Source: Candidatus Nitrotoga fabula
GTDB lineage: Bacteria; Pseudomonadota; Gammaproteobacteria; Burkholderiales; Gallionellaceae
DNA length: 38,699 nt
Assembly: GCF_905221025.1 (NCBI RefSeq)
Contig: NZ_CAJNBL010000022.1
Span: 1 to 38,699 of the forward strand
Reading direction: 5' to 3'
In this document: positions 7,726 to 16,071 of the stretch, piece by piece
Position numbering within the stretch: position 1 is the stretch's first letter
Layout: the number at the start of each line of letters is the position of its first letter
The notes under the pieces: model-generated
What the model saw: only the letters and a program-made list of their open reading frames with translations
What the model was told of the DNA's origin: nothing
The model's database searches: none
Made by a program: the position numbers and the translations under genes

Positions 7726-7838
7726 CCGTGCAGCAGAGTTAGCAATTTTTTGATTTCCAGTTATCTTTAAAATTAGTAGTGAATATCCAGAAAAAGTGTG
7801 CTGTCAACGTGCTGGAAGAACCGTAAGATAGTCGGGTA

Positions 7839-8360
7839 TCAGGATGCGATGATTTTCCATGCACGCGATTTCTCTTCAATGGGGATTGCTGCATTGGCCG
7901 GACTGGTTGAAGGCAGGCGAATGTATTCCCTGTCCGGGGATGCAGGAAGCATGGGCTGGACATGCCGCCGGTACAGGTATTCCGCTCGGGTTCCGTTAAA
8001 GCAGATTCTGCGAATATGCGGATGACAGTTGAAGAACCAGGAAAAATCGTTCAGTACTATCGTGTTGTTGTCTATATCGGAATCAAGACTGCCTGCCCGT
8101 ACGCAGGACTGCAGTACATCCCACAGAGCGATTCCTGCCATGGCCATGGCAGCAGTTCTGGTTTCGTATGGCTCGCCGGACTGGATGCCAAGGATTTCCA
8201 CCATGATTTTCCAGAATGCGTTTCGCGGATGCGCGTAGTATTGTCCTGCCTTGAGGGAAGCCTGGCCGGGCATTGTTCCCAGGATCAGGGTGTGTGAAAG
8301 ATCTGTTGCGATCGGAGGGAAACTTTGTATGTGGATTTTTGAGACAGTTTTTGGGTTCAT
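7839..8360 (-). CDS. Uracil-DNA glycosylase superfamily, hypoxanthine (deoxyinosine)-DNA glycosylase type
   Basis: Product of 173 aa. Motif 1 is LILGTMPGQASLKAGQYYAH with RNAFWKIM following, and motif 2 is LPSTSPANA; both match the family 6 uracil-DNA glycosylase group (hypoxanthine-DNA glycosylase, TIGR04274), where Asn of the RNAFW segment replaces the usual catalytic Asp. It removes deaminated adenine (hypoxanthine) from DNA for base excision repair in the cytoplasm. The length equals the family norm. No strong ribosome site precedes the ATG. It lies on the same strand as amiC, 175 bp downstream of it, and convergent with sorB. Confidence 0.85.
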   Translation of the reverse strand: MNPKTVSKIHIQSFPPIATDLSHTLILGTMPGQASLKAGQYYAHPRNAFWKIMVEILGIQSGEPYETRTAAMAMAGIALWDVLQSCVRAGSLDSDIDNNTIVLNDFSWFFNCHPHIRRICFNGTRAEYLYRRHVQPMLPASPDREYIRLPSTSPANAAIPIEEKSRAWKIIAS

Positions 8361-8535
8361 TCAGGTTTGTAAGAGTCTGTATCCGTCGGGAGCGGATGCA
8401 GCAGGCTATTGGTATTCAAGGGACTTGTACATGGGTATGTGTGGATTCTACTGAGATACAGGTATTTCGGGAGGACCTTCTGAAAGGGGCTGCTGGCCAT
8501 GCAAGAACAGGGCAGGAAGCAGTATTAATATTGCA

Positions 8536-9849
8536 TTAAATTTTCTTTGAAACAGGTGGATTGGTTGCGAAATATCGTTTGATGCCTTTCAGAATGGAAT
8601 GAGCTATTTTCTCTTGGTACTCTTTGTCCTTCAGGCGAATTTCTTCGTCCGGATTGCTGATGAAAGCAGTTTCGACCAGTATGGAAGGAACATCCGGCGA
8701 TTTCAGTACGGCGAAACCCGCCTGCTGAGTTTTGCTATTGTGTAACGTATTGATGCTGCCGAGTTCCCCCAGTACATATTTGGCCAGTTTGATGCTGTCG
8801 TTGTTCGTTGCATGTTGCGAAAGATCAAGTAATACATGTGCGAGGCCCGGTTCCTTTGCAGCTGTTGCGAGGTTTACGCCGCCAATCAGATCCGCTTCAT
8901 TTTCTCTTTTTGCAAGCCAGCGTGCGCTAACGCTGGAAGCTCCGTTTTTGGACAGAGTAAACACCGAAGATCCGCGCGCATCCGGCTTGATGAACGCATC
9001 AGCATGAATCGAGATGAACAAGTCTGACTGCATCTTGCGCGCTTTCTGAACCCGGCTGCCTAGCGGAATGAAATAATCTCCGTCTCGGATCAGCACGCCG
9101 TGCATGCCAGGGGTGCCATCGATCAGTTCTTTCAGTTTGCGCGCGATGGCCAGGGTGACGTGTTTTTCCTGGGTTCCATGGTATCCTTTTGCTCCCGGGT
9201 CTTCGCCGCCATGTCCCGCATCGATCGCAATACGTATGGGGGAGCTTGATTTTTCCGGCTGGTTGTGCAATTTCTGTCTGTTGGATTTCTCCACAGGTTG
9301 CGGAGCGGTCTTTGCTTCAGTTAGTTTGGGCTTTTGTAGTTCTGTTCCCTGTGCGGGCGGCCTGGTTGTAGCGGAAGGCAGATCCTGTTCGGAAGTGACT
9401 CCTGGTTGTTCCTGCAACAGCGCCATTAGGGGGTCCATGGGAATGGCAGGATAGATATCCAGAACCAGTCGGTGGCTGTAATTTGCCACCGGCGTGAGAC
9501 TGAACAACTGGGTTTTTACCTGGGTCTTGAGGTCGAATACCATGCGTGTGATGCCGGGTTTGAAGCGCGCCACGCGCATGCCTTTTATATAGGGATCGTC
9601 ACTATGGATTTTCCCGGCGAGTTCATTCAGGGCTGGGTTTATTTCAACCTCTTCCAGGTCAATGACCAGCCGCTCTGGGTTGTGCATCGAGAATGAGTTG
9701 TAACGGATCGGCTTTGCAGACTCGAGCGTCATCCGGGTATATTCCTGGGCTGGCCAAATGCGAGCGGAAGCGATTTCGATTGCAGCCTGTGCATGAGAGA
9801 ACCCTAGCAAAAGCCACAACGCGATCAGTTTTGCAGTGTGTGTAAACAT
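8536..9849 (-). CDS. amiC: N-acetylmuramoyl-L-alanine amidase AmiC
   Basis: Product of 437 aa from the ATG at 9849 (AGGGA just upstream); this start gives a signal peptide (LIALWLLLGFSHAQA), while a longer frame does not. Residues about 22-125 form an AMIN domain for septal peptidoglycan targeting. A Pro/Gln/Lys-rich linker follows, then the Amidase_3 catalytic domain with zinc ligands in DAGHGGEDPGAKG, the Glu of QEKHVTLAIA, the His of SIHADAF, and the catalytic Glu of ILVETAFISN. It cleaves the bond between MurNAc and the stem peptide during cell separation. Its first 25 bp overlap the end of tsaE, a linkage common in Betaproteobacteria and a sign of translational coupling. The catalytic domain of such enzymes is usually controlled by a NlpD/EnvC partner, not seen here. 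Confidence 0.93.
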   Translation of the reverse strand: MFTHTAKLIALWLLLGFSHAQAAIEIASARIWPAQEYTRMTLESAKPIRYNSFSMHNPERLVIDLEEVEINPALNELAGKIHSDDPYIKGMRVARFKPGITRMVFDLKTQVKTQLFSLTPVANYSHRLVLDIYPAIPMDPLMALLQEQPGVTSEQDLPSATTRPPAQGTELQKPKLTEAKTAPQPVEKSNRQKLHNQPEKSSSPIRIAIDAGHGGEDPGAKGYHGTQEKHVTLAIARKLKELIDGTPGMHGVLIRDGDYFIPLGSRVQKARKMQSDLFISIHADAFIKPDARGSSVFTLSKNGASSVSARWLAKRENEADLIGGVNLATAAKEPGLAHVLLDLSQHATNNDSIKLAKYVLGELGSINTLHNSKTQQAGFAVLKSPDVPSILVETAFISNPDEEIRLKDKEYQEKIAHSILKGIKRYFATNPPVSKKI

Positions 9850-10283
9850 TCCCTGCCCGCCTGTGAAATTGCACGTGCTTCCAAGTTGCGCATAGTACCC
9901 GCGGCTTGGACGGGTACGATGTTCAACGTGATTTCCATGTCTGCCTGTGGTACCAGATTTTGTGCTCTTTCCGGCCATTCCACCAAGCATATGTTGCGTC
10001 CGTCGAATTCATCACGGAATCCGGCTGCCTCCCATTCTTCTGCATTATGGAAGCGGTAGAGGTCAAAGTGGCATAAGTGTAATCCATTTACCTGATATTG
10101 TTCAAGTAAATTATAGGTTGGACTTTTTACCCGTCCGTTAAAGCCCATTGCTCGGAGCAGGGCACGTACCAGTGTGGTTTTCCCGGCCCCCAGGCTGCCA
10201 TGTAGATAGATTACCATCCCCGGCTTGATTCCAGATGCCAGTTGTGCCGCAAAGGCAGCAGTTGCATCTTCATCGGCCAGCAT
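9825..10283 (-). CDS. tsaE: tRNA threonylcarbamoyladenosine biosynthesis ATPase TsaE
   Basis: Product of 152 aa from the ATG at 10283. The Walker A motif is HGSLGAGKTTLVRALL, followed by the switch-like SPTYNLLE, DLYR and the Walker B-like CLVEWPER; all are TsaE hallmarks. TsaE works with TsaB and TsaD to make t6A37 in ANN-decoding tRNAs. The start is uncertain: no good ribosome site precedes 10283. A TTG at 10316 would add 11 residues, nearer to the usual N-terminus of the family; an ATG at 10418 would overlap the divergent queG gene by over 80 bp and is less likely. The 3' end overlaps amiC by 25 bp. Confidence 0.92.
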   Translation of the reverse strand: MLADEDATAAFAAQLASGIKPGMVIYLHGSLGAGKTTLVRALLRAMGFNGRVKSPTYNLLEQYQVNGLHLCHFDLYRFHNAEEWEAAGFRDEFDGRNICLVEWPERAQNLVPQADMEITLNIVPVQAAGTMRNLEARAISQAGRECLHTLQN

Positions 10284-10334
10284 CCGGTTTATTCGGCTAT
10301 GATTCGGATTATGCAAATCGGGAGACCTTAAATT

Positions 10335-11402
10335 GTGGATTATGATGCGCTGGCCGTCAAAATCAAAGAATGGGGCAGAGCGCTTGGTTTTCAGGCGGTC
10401 GGCATCAGTGATGTCCATCTAAATGATGCCGAAGAGCGTCTGCTGCAATGGCTGGCGCAAGGGTTTCACGGTGAGATGGATTATATGGCAAAACATGGTG
10501 TTAAACGCTGCCGCCCTGCGGAATTAATTCCTGGAACTGTGCGCGTGATCTCGGTGCGCATGGATTATTACCCGCCAAATGTGAAGGATAGCTGGGAAGT
10601 AATGGAGGATGGGACACGAGCCTTTATTTCACGTTATGCCTTGGGACGGGATTATCACAAGGTTTTGCGTTACCGCCTGGAAAAGCTTGCCGAAAAAATC
10701 CGAACCGGGGTGAGTGATTTCCGCTATCGCGTTTTTACCGATAGTGCCCCAGTGATGGAAGTCGAGCTGGCTTCGAAGTCGCGGCTTGGCTGGCGTGGAA
10801 AACATACGCTGCTGTTGTCACGCGAACACGGGTCGTGGTTTTTCCTGGGCGAGATTTATACCGACCTGCCTCTTCCACTGGATGAACCGGCAGAACCGGG
10901 ATATTGCGGGAGCTGCATGGCATGTCTTAATGCCTGTCCGACACAGGCAATTGTTGCGCCATACAGACTGGATGCCCGGCGGTGTATTTCCTACCTGACC
11001 ATTGAATTGAGAGGCAGTATCCCGTTGCCATTGCGCCCGCTCATCGGTAATCGCATTTATGGGTGCGATGATTGTCAGCTGGTATGCCCCTGGAACCGTT
11101 TTGCAAAAAAAAGTATTGAACCTGATTTTGTGGCCAGACACGGACTGGATGACGTGGGTTTAACCGAACTCTTTGGCTGGGATGAAAAAACATTCAGGAA
11201 AAAATTTGCAGGCAGCGCGATTTTGCGCATTGGATATGAACAATGGTTGCGCAATATCGCCGTGGCTTTGGGTAATGCTCCTGGGAGCCAGGAAATACAG
11301 ACTGCTCTGGAAGCGCGTGCGCAAGATGTGTCTCCGCTGGTGCGCGAGCATGTGGCATGGGCGTTGGGACGGCAAAGAAACTGGGTAGGTATTGCTGAAT
11401 GA
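10335..11402 (+). CDS. queG: Epoxyqueuosine reductase QueG
   Basis: Product of 355 aa with a GTG start (GGAGA about 9 nt upstream). It catalyses the last step of queuosine synthesis, reducing epoxyqueuosine in tRNA with a cobalamin cofactor and two [4Fe-4S] clusters. The N-terminal cobalamin-binding domain holds the family segments VISVRMDYYP, ISRYALGRDYHK and FTDSAPVMEVELA. The cluster motifs are CGSCMACLNACP and CDDCQLVCPW, with a HEAT-like C-terminal region (VREHVAWALG). It is divergent from tsaE with less than 60 bp between start codons, so the two promoters overlap. Both products modify tRNA, which may explain the conserved pairing. Confidence 0.95.
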   Translation: MDYDALAVKIKEWGRALGFQAVGISDVHLNDAEERLLQWLAQGFHGEMDYMAKHGVKRCRPAELIPGTVRVISVRMDYYPPNVKDSWEVMEDGTRAFISRYALGRDYHKVLRYRLEKLAEKIRTGVSDFRYRVFTDSAPVMEVELASKSRLGWRGKHTLLLSREHGSWFFLGEIYTDLPLPLDEPAEPGYCGSCMACLNACPTQAIVAPYRLDARRCISYLTIELRGSIPLPLRPLIGNRIYGCDDCQLVCPWNRFAKKSIEPDFVARHGLDDVGLTELFGWDEKTFRKKFAGSAILRIGYEQWLRNIAVALGNAPGSQEIQTALEARAQDVSPLVREHVAWALGRQRNWVGIAE

Positions 11403-11593
11403 AAATTTAAAACATATCATTCATTTGGTTCGTTTATATGCTTGTTACATAATTTCCGTTTCTGCCAGGGGAGCATAAAGACCAAAGATCTTAAATGAAG
11501 AGCTGGTCTGTCTGCAGTAGGACAAAAATTCCGTTTGGCATGTCGTCAGGTAACTGAAGAATACACGGAATAATCCGGGATCCAGGAAAATTC

Positions 11594-13231
11594 ATGAGCA
11601 AGACTTCAAGAGAGAAACAGCAGTCATTTGCAAAATCTGAAAGCCAGCTATCCTGTCCATCCGTGATTGATGGAATGCCGCGTTCTGTAGAGGAGTTGTT
11701 GCGCGAAATCAAGTTATATCAGTTTCAACTGGAGATACAAAGCGAGGAGATACGGCAAGCCCGGCTGGAGCTGGAAGCATCCCGCGACCGTTATGCGGAT
11801 TTTTATGATTTCTCTCCTGTGGGTTATATCACTCTTGACGGGGATGCTGTGATCAAGGAAATCAATCGTACTGGAACTATGCAGCTTGGAATGCAGCGGG
11901 ATATGCTGCTGCATCAACGATTTTCTCAATTTATAGCTCCGGAAGACCGTGAACGCTGGCATGGTTATTTTCAATCTGTACTGAAGCATGACAATCAACA
12001 GGCATGTGAATTGCTGTTGCGTCGTACTGACGGAATCTGTTTTTTTGCCCAGTTACATTGCCTGCGTCTGCAAAATCATGGGGGGGATCTTGCGGTACGC
12101 GCGGTGCTGACTGATATCACTGAGCGCAAGCAGGCTGAAATCAATCTTCGTATTGCCTCTGTTGCCTTCGAAACGCAGGAAAGTCTGATGATTACCGATT
12201 CCATGGGGGTGATTTTGCGTGTCAACAAGGCTTTTACCGAAACTACTGGCTATACGGCTCGGGAAGTTATCGGTAAAACCCCGCTTCTTCTTCAGTCCGG
12301 TTGTCATGATGTGGAGTTTTATAATGAGATGTGGGAATCCATCCGGAATACCGGAACTTGGCACGGGGAAATTTGGGGGCGCCGCAAGAATGGTGAACTC
12401 TTTCCCAAGTGGCTAACGATTTCTGCTGTTAAGGGAATAAGCGGCATTGTGACTCATTATGTTGGTTCCTATATCGACATTACGGAATTGATCAATGCGA
12501 AAATTGCAGCAGAAAAATCCAGTCGGGCTAAATCTGAATTTCTTTCCAGCATGAGCCACGAGTTGCGTACGCCGCTCAATGCCATTCTGGGCTATGCCCA
12601 GTTGATGGAGCAGGACATTCCTTCGCTGCCCCCTGATCAGGCAAGGAGGATCAAGGAAATTACTCGGGGCGGATGGTACCTGCTGGATCTGATCAATGAA
12701 ATTCTTGATCTTGCATTGATTGAATCCGGAAAGGTGTCTTTGTCTCCGGAATATATACCGCTGCATGAACTTCTTCTGGAATGCAAGATGATGATGGAAC
12801 CGCAAGCGACGCAGCGAGGCATCCAGCAGAATTTTTGTTTACCAGCCCGTTCCTTGCTGGTTTATGCCGACCGCACCCGCGTAAAGCAGGTGCTGATTAA
12901 TTTATTGTCCAATGCAATCAAATATAACAGTGAACAGGGTACAGTTGAAGTGACCTGCCACGTCAATTCCCTGAACAGGGTGCGGGTTAGCATACAGGAT
13001 AGCGGAGAAGGATTGCCATCTGAGAAACTGGAACAACTGTTTCAGTCATTTAACCGTCTTGGCAGGGAGGCAGGGGCGATAGAAGGAACCGGGATCGGTC
13101 TGGTCGTGGCCAAAAAACTGGTTGAGCAGATGGGCTGCGATATAGGTGTGGAAAGCACGCCAGGGTCAGGGAGCGTATTCTGGTTTGATCTGATTGTTGC
13201 TGACAATCAACCACATGACTTTGTGGCATAA
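11594..13231 (+). CDS. PAS-domain sensor histidine kinase (orphan, cytoplasmic)
   Basis: Product of 545 aa; AGGAAA lies 8 nt before the ATG. After an N-terminal coiled stretch (about 30-65), two PAS domains follow (about 66-180 with YDFSPVGYITLD, and 185-305 with NKAFTETTGYTAREVIG), each ended by a PAC-like DITE segment. The dimerisation/phosphoacceptor domain has H322 in SSMSHELRTPLNAILGYAQL. The ATPase domain shows the N box (NLLSNAIKYN, N440), G1 (DSGEGLP) and G2 (GTGIGLVVAKKL). There is no membrane segment, so it senses a cytoplasmic or diffusible signal. No receiver domain and no response regulator gene lie in the window, so it is an orphan here. The signal is unknown. A dGTPase-bearing mobile unit is inserted about 145 bp downstream. 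Confidence 0.92.
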   Translation: MSKTSREKQQSFAKSESQLSCPSVIDGMPRSVEELLREIKLYQFQLEIQSEEIRQARLELEASRDRYADFYDFSPVGYITLDGDAVIKEINRTGTMQLGMQRDMLLHQRFSQFIAPEDRERWHGYFQSVLKHDNQQACELLLRRTDGICFFAQLHCLRLQNHGGDLAVRAVLTDITERKQAEINLRIASVAFETQESLMITDSMGVILRVNKAFTETTGYTAREVIGKTPLLLQSGCHDVEFYNEMWESIRNTGTWHGEIWGRRKNGELFPKWLTISAVKGISGIVTHYVGSYIDITELINAKIAAEKSSRAKSEFLSSMSHELRTPLNAILGYAQLMEQDIPSLPPDQARRIKEITRGGWYLLDLINEILDLALIESGKVSLSPEYIPLHELLLECKMMMEPQATQRGIQQNFCLPARSLLVYADRTRVKQVLINLLSNAIKYNSEQGTVEVTCHVNSLNRVRVSIQDSGEGLPSEKLEQLFQSFNRLGREAGAIEGTGIGLVVAKKLVEQMGCDIGVESTPGSGSVFWFDLIVADNQPHDFVA

Positions 13232-13242
13232 GAAGTATGAAG

Positions 13243-13269
13243 ATCGATAATATATAGAACATTATCGAT
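13243..13269. other. 9-bp inverted repeat after the histidine kinase gene
   Basis: ATCGATAAT (13243-13251) and ATTATCGAT (13261-13269) pair perfectly across 9 nt. The plus side is followed by A-rich, not T-rich, sequence, so it is not a standard terminator for the kinase gene. It could terminate inefficiently or bind a protein. Confidence 0.5.
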
Positions 13270-13375
13270 AAAAAATATATTCTTTCCCGGAGTGGAAATT
13301 TCGATGCGCCTGCCAAATGGCTTGTATAGGTGATGATGTTTCTGAGGAAGTTCGACTGTAAAATGACGGGTAATG

Positions 13376-13432
13376 TGTAGTAATCCAGACTTCAACTGCC
13401 AGACATTGTCCGTTGTTCGGCCTAAGCGGACG
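13376..13432 (+). repeat. Left terminal inverted repeat of the dGTPase cassette
   Basis: 57 bp starting TGTAGTAATCCAGAC and ending TGTTCGGCCTAAGCGGACG. The middle 23 bases match the right copy at 15 positions. A short CCAGAC motif recurs inside it, like the repeated transposase-binding sites seen at the ends of some transposons. Flanked on the left by GGTAATG. Confidence 0.88.
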
Positions 13433-13563
13433 ATGCCAGGATAAAGGTGCTGGACAGCAAGCTGCTGGAAAGCTACGATCGTGTGCTGTTCCACGAGAAA
13501 TGCGACAACGTGTTTCACCTGATGCTCAATTATGCGAGCCACCATAGGAAATGGACGGTTTAG
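13426..13563 (+). pseudogene. C-terminal coding remnant, possibly of a type I restriction subunit HsdR
   Basis: An open stretch of 45 codons enters from inside the left terminal repeat without a start codon and ends at TAG 13561. It includes LLESYDRVLFHEKC and VFHLMLNYAS, helical and coding-like in composition, and reminiscent of the extreme C-terminus of type I restriction HsdR proteins. That family match is by impression and weak. Its position, truncated by the cassette end just before the dGTPase gene, suggests an older, larger defence-type cargo that has been deleted. Confidence 0.4.
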
Positions 13564-13602
13564 ATTGGCTTAATTGGAGGATGAAAATTGAAGGATGAAA
13601 AA

Positions 13603-14928
13603 ATGGAATGGGGGAAGCTTCTATCTAGAGAGCGACTTGAACGAAAGGGTACGCAACCAAAAGACGTTAGGTCAGAATACCAGAGAGATTATGACCGTAT
13701 CGTTTATTCCAGTGCATTCCGTCGCCTTCAAGATAAAACACAGGTGTTTCCGCTTGCGGAAAACGATTATGTGCGGACACGTTTGACTCATAGTATTGAG
13801 GTATCTAGCGTGGGAAGATCGCTCGGCACCTTGATCGGTGACTTTGTTATTACAAAAGAGGGCATAGAAGATGTGCACCCTCAGGAATTTGGAAATATAG
13901 TAGCCGCAGCATGTTTAGCGCACGATATAGGCAACCCACCGTTTGGGCACTCTGGCGAAGAGGCTATAAGTTCGTGGTTTGCTGGACAAGGAAATGAATA
14001 TTTAAGAGACCTCCAGCAAGAAGAGCAAGATGACTTCCTTAAGTTCGAGGGTAATGCTCAAGGTTTTCGCGTCTTGTCGCGCCTGCAAGGTGCAGTTGAT
14101 CGTGGAGGGTTGCAACTTACTTATGCAGTTTTGGGGGCATACAGTAAATATCCGAGATGTGCATACTGGTCCGAGTTTGACAAAAAAAAGGTGAGTGAAA
14201 AAAAGTTTGGTTTCGTAAAGGCTGATTTTGAGAGGTTTAAGGAGGTTGCGAACAGACTAGGATTAATTAGAAAGAATGATTTTGCATGGGCACGGCACCC
14301 CTTAGCATTTTTAATGGAAGCAGCAGATGATATTTGCTACAGAATAATTGACTTGGAGGATGGTCACCGACTTGGCAGGATTTCATTTGAAAAAACAGAA
14401 GCGCTTTTGCGGCCAGTTGCTTTTGGCAGTGGGCAAAATAATTCAGGCAAATCATATTCACTGATAAATGACGAAAAAAATAAGGTCGAGTATCTGAGGG
14501 CTAAAGCGATCGGCAACTTAATCTCTGATGCAGTTTCAACCTTCCAGGCTAATTACGAGAATATTATGAAAGGTAAATTTGAGGATGATTTGATGTATCA
14601 TTCAAAATATATCAACCATCTTAATGATATAAAAGAGCGATCGAAAGATAAAATATATGCCTCGCCTAACGTGCTTTATATTGAAGCGGCAGGGTTTGAG
14701 GTACTGGGTGGTTTGCTAGAAAAGATAGTTCCAGCTTTGATCGGTGTAGAAGAAAATAGAACAGCCGCAGAAAAGAAAGTACGTCAGCTAATCCCTCAGC
14801 AATTCACCAAGGGGAAAAATAAGTATGAGCAGCTTCTAGGAGCGACGGATTTTGTGTCTGGCATGACCGATTCATATGCTGTGACTTTTTATCGCAGATT
14901 GCGCGGCATAGAATTGCCGAGGGGATAA
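13603..14928 (+). CDS. dgt: Deoxyguanosinetriphosphate triphosphohydrolase (dGTPase)
   Basis: Product of 441 aa from the ATG at 13603 (AAGGA at 13591-13595). A TTG at 13588 with GGAGG 7 nt upstream would add five residues and is equally possible. The HD-domain metal site is seen as RLTHSIEV (H63) and AHDIGNPPFGHSGEEAI (H107, D108), with the N-terminal SSAFRRLQDKTQVFP typical of dGTPases. The enzyme splits dGTP into deoxyguanosine and triphosphate. Housekeeping roles include dNTP balance; some bacterial dGTPases stop phages by draining dGTP (published for dGTPase defence genes). The gene sits inside the inverted-repeat cassette, has lower GC and more AAA/AAT codons than its neighbours, and so is likely acquired. 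A defence role is inferred from that context. Confidence 0.92.
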   Translation: MEWGKLLSRERLERKGTQPKDVRSEYQRDYDRIVYSSAFRRLQDKTQVFPLAENDYVRTRLTHSIEVSSVGRSLGTLIGDFVITKEGIEDVHPQEFGNIVAAACLAHDIGNPPFGHSGEEAISSWFAGQGNEYLRDLQQEEQDDFLKFEGNAQGFRVLSRLQGAVDRGGLQLTYAVLGAYSKYPRCAYWSEFDKKKVSEKKFGFVKADFERFKEVANRLGLIRKNDFAWARHPLAFLMEAADDICYRIIDLEDGHRLGRISFEKTEALLRPVAFGSGQNNSGKSYSLINDEKNKVEYLRAKAIGNLISDAVSTFQANYENIMKGKFEDDLMYHSKYINHLNDIKERSKDKIYASPNVLYIEAAGFEVLGGLLEKIVPALIGVEENRTAAEKKVRQLIPQQFTKGKNKYEQLLGATDFVSGMTDSYAVTFYRRLRGIELPRG

Positions 14929-15012
14929 ATAACGAGTCGCTGATCCCGTTTTTTAGCAACAACATCCCCGATAGCAGGCATTCCATCACCTCTGAATGTG
15001 GTCAGCTGTGTG

Positions 15013-15069
15013 CGTCCGCTTAGGCCGAACATCAGACAGAATCTGTCAGATGAGGTCTGGATTACTACA
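15013..15069 (-). repeat. Right terminal inverted repeat of the dGTPase cassette
   Basis: Reverse-complement partner of the left repeat, 49 of 57 positions identical, followed directly by the GGTAATG copy at 15070-15076. The 84 bp between the dgt stop and this repeat hold no gene. Confidence 0.88.
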
Positions 15070-15216
15070 GGTAATGAATTTTTACTGGTTCCTTTAGTTG
15101 TTGCGTATCGTTGCGAATTCTTTTCTTTCAGTTCATCTGGGTGGTCAGCTGCGTGAATGATAATGTGGATGGTGCTTGTGCTTTTTTGTTTTTCAGATAT
15201 AAAACGCCGAACCGGA

Positions 15217-15666
15217 TCAGCTGCGGATTTTTGCTTCCTTTTGCTGCTCGCGCCTTACCAGATGGGAAAGTGCGAGTAGTTCTTCGGACAGCAGTTCCAG
15301 TATGTCGTCCAGCGTCAGTATTCCTATCAGTCCTCCCTGATTATTGACTACCGGCAGGCGCCTTACCGCTTTCTGACGCATATATTGAATCGCCTCGAAT
15401 ATTCCGGTTCCTTCCTGGATGGTAACCACCTCCTGTTCCATGATTTCTTCCACGGTAAGACATGCACCATCGAGCTCAACTGCCAGAACCTCCATTACCA
15501 GATCGCGGTCGGTTACAATACCTACCGGTATCCGGATACCGGCGCGGTCTTCAACCACCAGGACATCGCCAACATGATGTTTCCGCATCAGTTTGGCCGC
15601 ATCCACCACCGACTCATTCTTCTGTATGACTACTACTTCACGGTTACAAATTTCGCTGACAGGCAT
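15217..15666 (-). CDS. Two-CBS-domain protein
   Basis: Product of 149 aa; GGAG lies 7 nt before the ATG. It is made of two CBS domains in tandem: about 8-62 (VVDAAKLMRKHHVGDVLVVE, PVGIVTDRDLV) and 74-130 (IFEAIQYMRQKAVRRLPVVN, LIGILTLDDIL), plus a charged helical tail. CBS pairs bind adenine nucleotides such as AMP, ATP or NAD(H) and act as energy sensors; free-standing ones may modulate partner proteins or scavenge nucleotides. It is the last gene of a minus-strand run headed by Hsp20 and GroEL, next to a half-length paralogue, and near the right end of the dGTPase cassette. Confidence 0.9.
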   Translation of the reverse strand: MPVSEICNREVVVIQKNESVVDAAKLMRKHHVGDVLVVEDRAGIRIPVGIVTDRDLVMEVLAVELDGACLTVEEIMEQEVVTIQEGTGIFEAIQYMRQKAVRRLPVVNNQGGLIGILTLDDILELLSEELLALSHLVRREQQKEAKIRS

Positions 15667-15755
15667 GATATTTCTCCATTCAAGTTTGAAATTTCAACAG
15701 CCCAGTCAGCCACAATGTCTGTAATAAATGCCGGGCCGGATGACTGGCGCTATGG

Positions 15756-16028
15756 TTAATCATGTATGCCGGGATGCCGCCCTGCTGAACGCAAATCTAT
15801 GATATCCCCTACTGTTATGACCATGTAATCCAGGCCAGGGGCCATGATTTCCACTACGAGATCGTGATCCGTAATGACTCCCACCGGGATAATTTTTCCA
15901 TTGCAGTTATCAATGACCTGTACATTGCTAACCTGGTGCAGGCGCATAAGTTTGGCTGCTTCCAGGACAGTATCATCACGCTGCAAGAAAATGGTTGCGC
16001 TGCTGCGATTATCCCAGGAAGTGGCCAT
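15756..16028 (-). CDS. Single-CBS-domain protein, truncated paralogue
   Basis: Product of 90 aa. It aligns with the first half of the neighbouring two-CBS protein: AAKLMRLHQVSNVQVID and IIPVGVITDHDLVVEIMAP, then VGDII where the second CBS domain would begin, followed by an unrelated tail of about a dozen residues and a stop. The second CBS domain is therefore missing. It could work as a homodimer that forms one CBS pair, but the abrupt loss at the domain border and the weak ribosome site (only AAAGAA upstream) suggest gene decay after tandem duplication. It lies 89 bp upstream of the intact paralogue and 43 bp downstream of the frameshifted BCAM0308-family gene. Confidence 0.7.
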   Translation of the reverse strand: MATSWDNRSSATIFLQRDDTVLEAAKLMRLHQVSNVQVIDNCNGKIIPVGVITDHDLVVEIMAPGLDYMVITVGDIIDLRSAGRHPGIHD

Positions 16029-16071
16029 GATTGTTCTTTGACCAAGTTACAGGCGGGTTGTCATATTCCGG

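Larger units (their letters stand above)
13376..15069 (+). mobile_element. Transposase-less transposon-like cassette carrying a dGTPase gene
   Basis: The unit is 1,694 bp. Its ends are 57-bp terminal inverted repeats (13376-13432 and 15013-15069) that match at 49 of 57 positions, with the outer 15 (TGTAGTAATCCAGAC) and inner 19 (TGTTCGGCCTAAGCGGACG) bases identical. The direct repeat GGTAATG abuts both ends exactly (13369-13375 and 15070-15076), as expected for a target-site duplication. Inside are a truncated coding remnant (13426-13563) and an intact dGTPase gene. No transposase is encoded, so mobility would need one in trans. This is the layout of a mobile insertion cassette. The TGT...ACA tips are shared by several transposon families; I could not assign one. 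Confidence 0.82.

Noticed and set aside
13207-13545. 112-codon minus-strand frame across the left end of the dGTPase cassette
   Set aside because: It crosses the cassette border, so it cannot be an ancestral gene, and rejoining the flanks through one GGTAATG gives no long frame.
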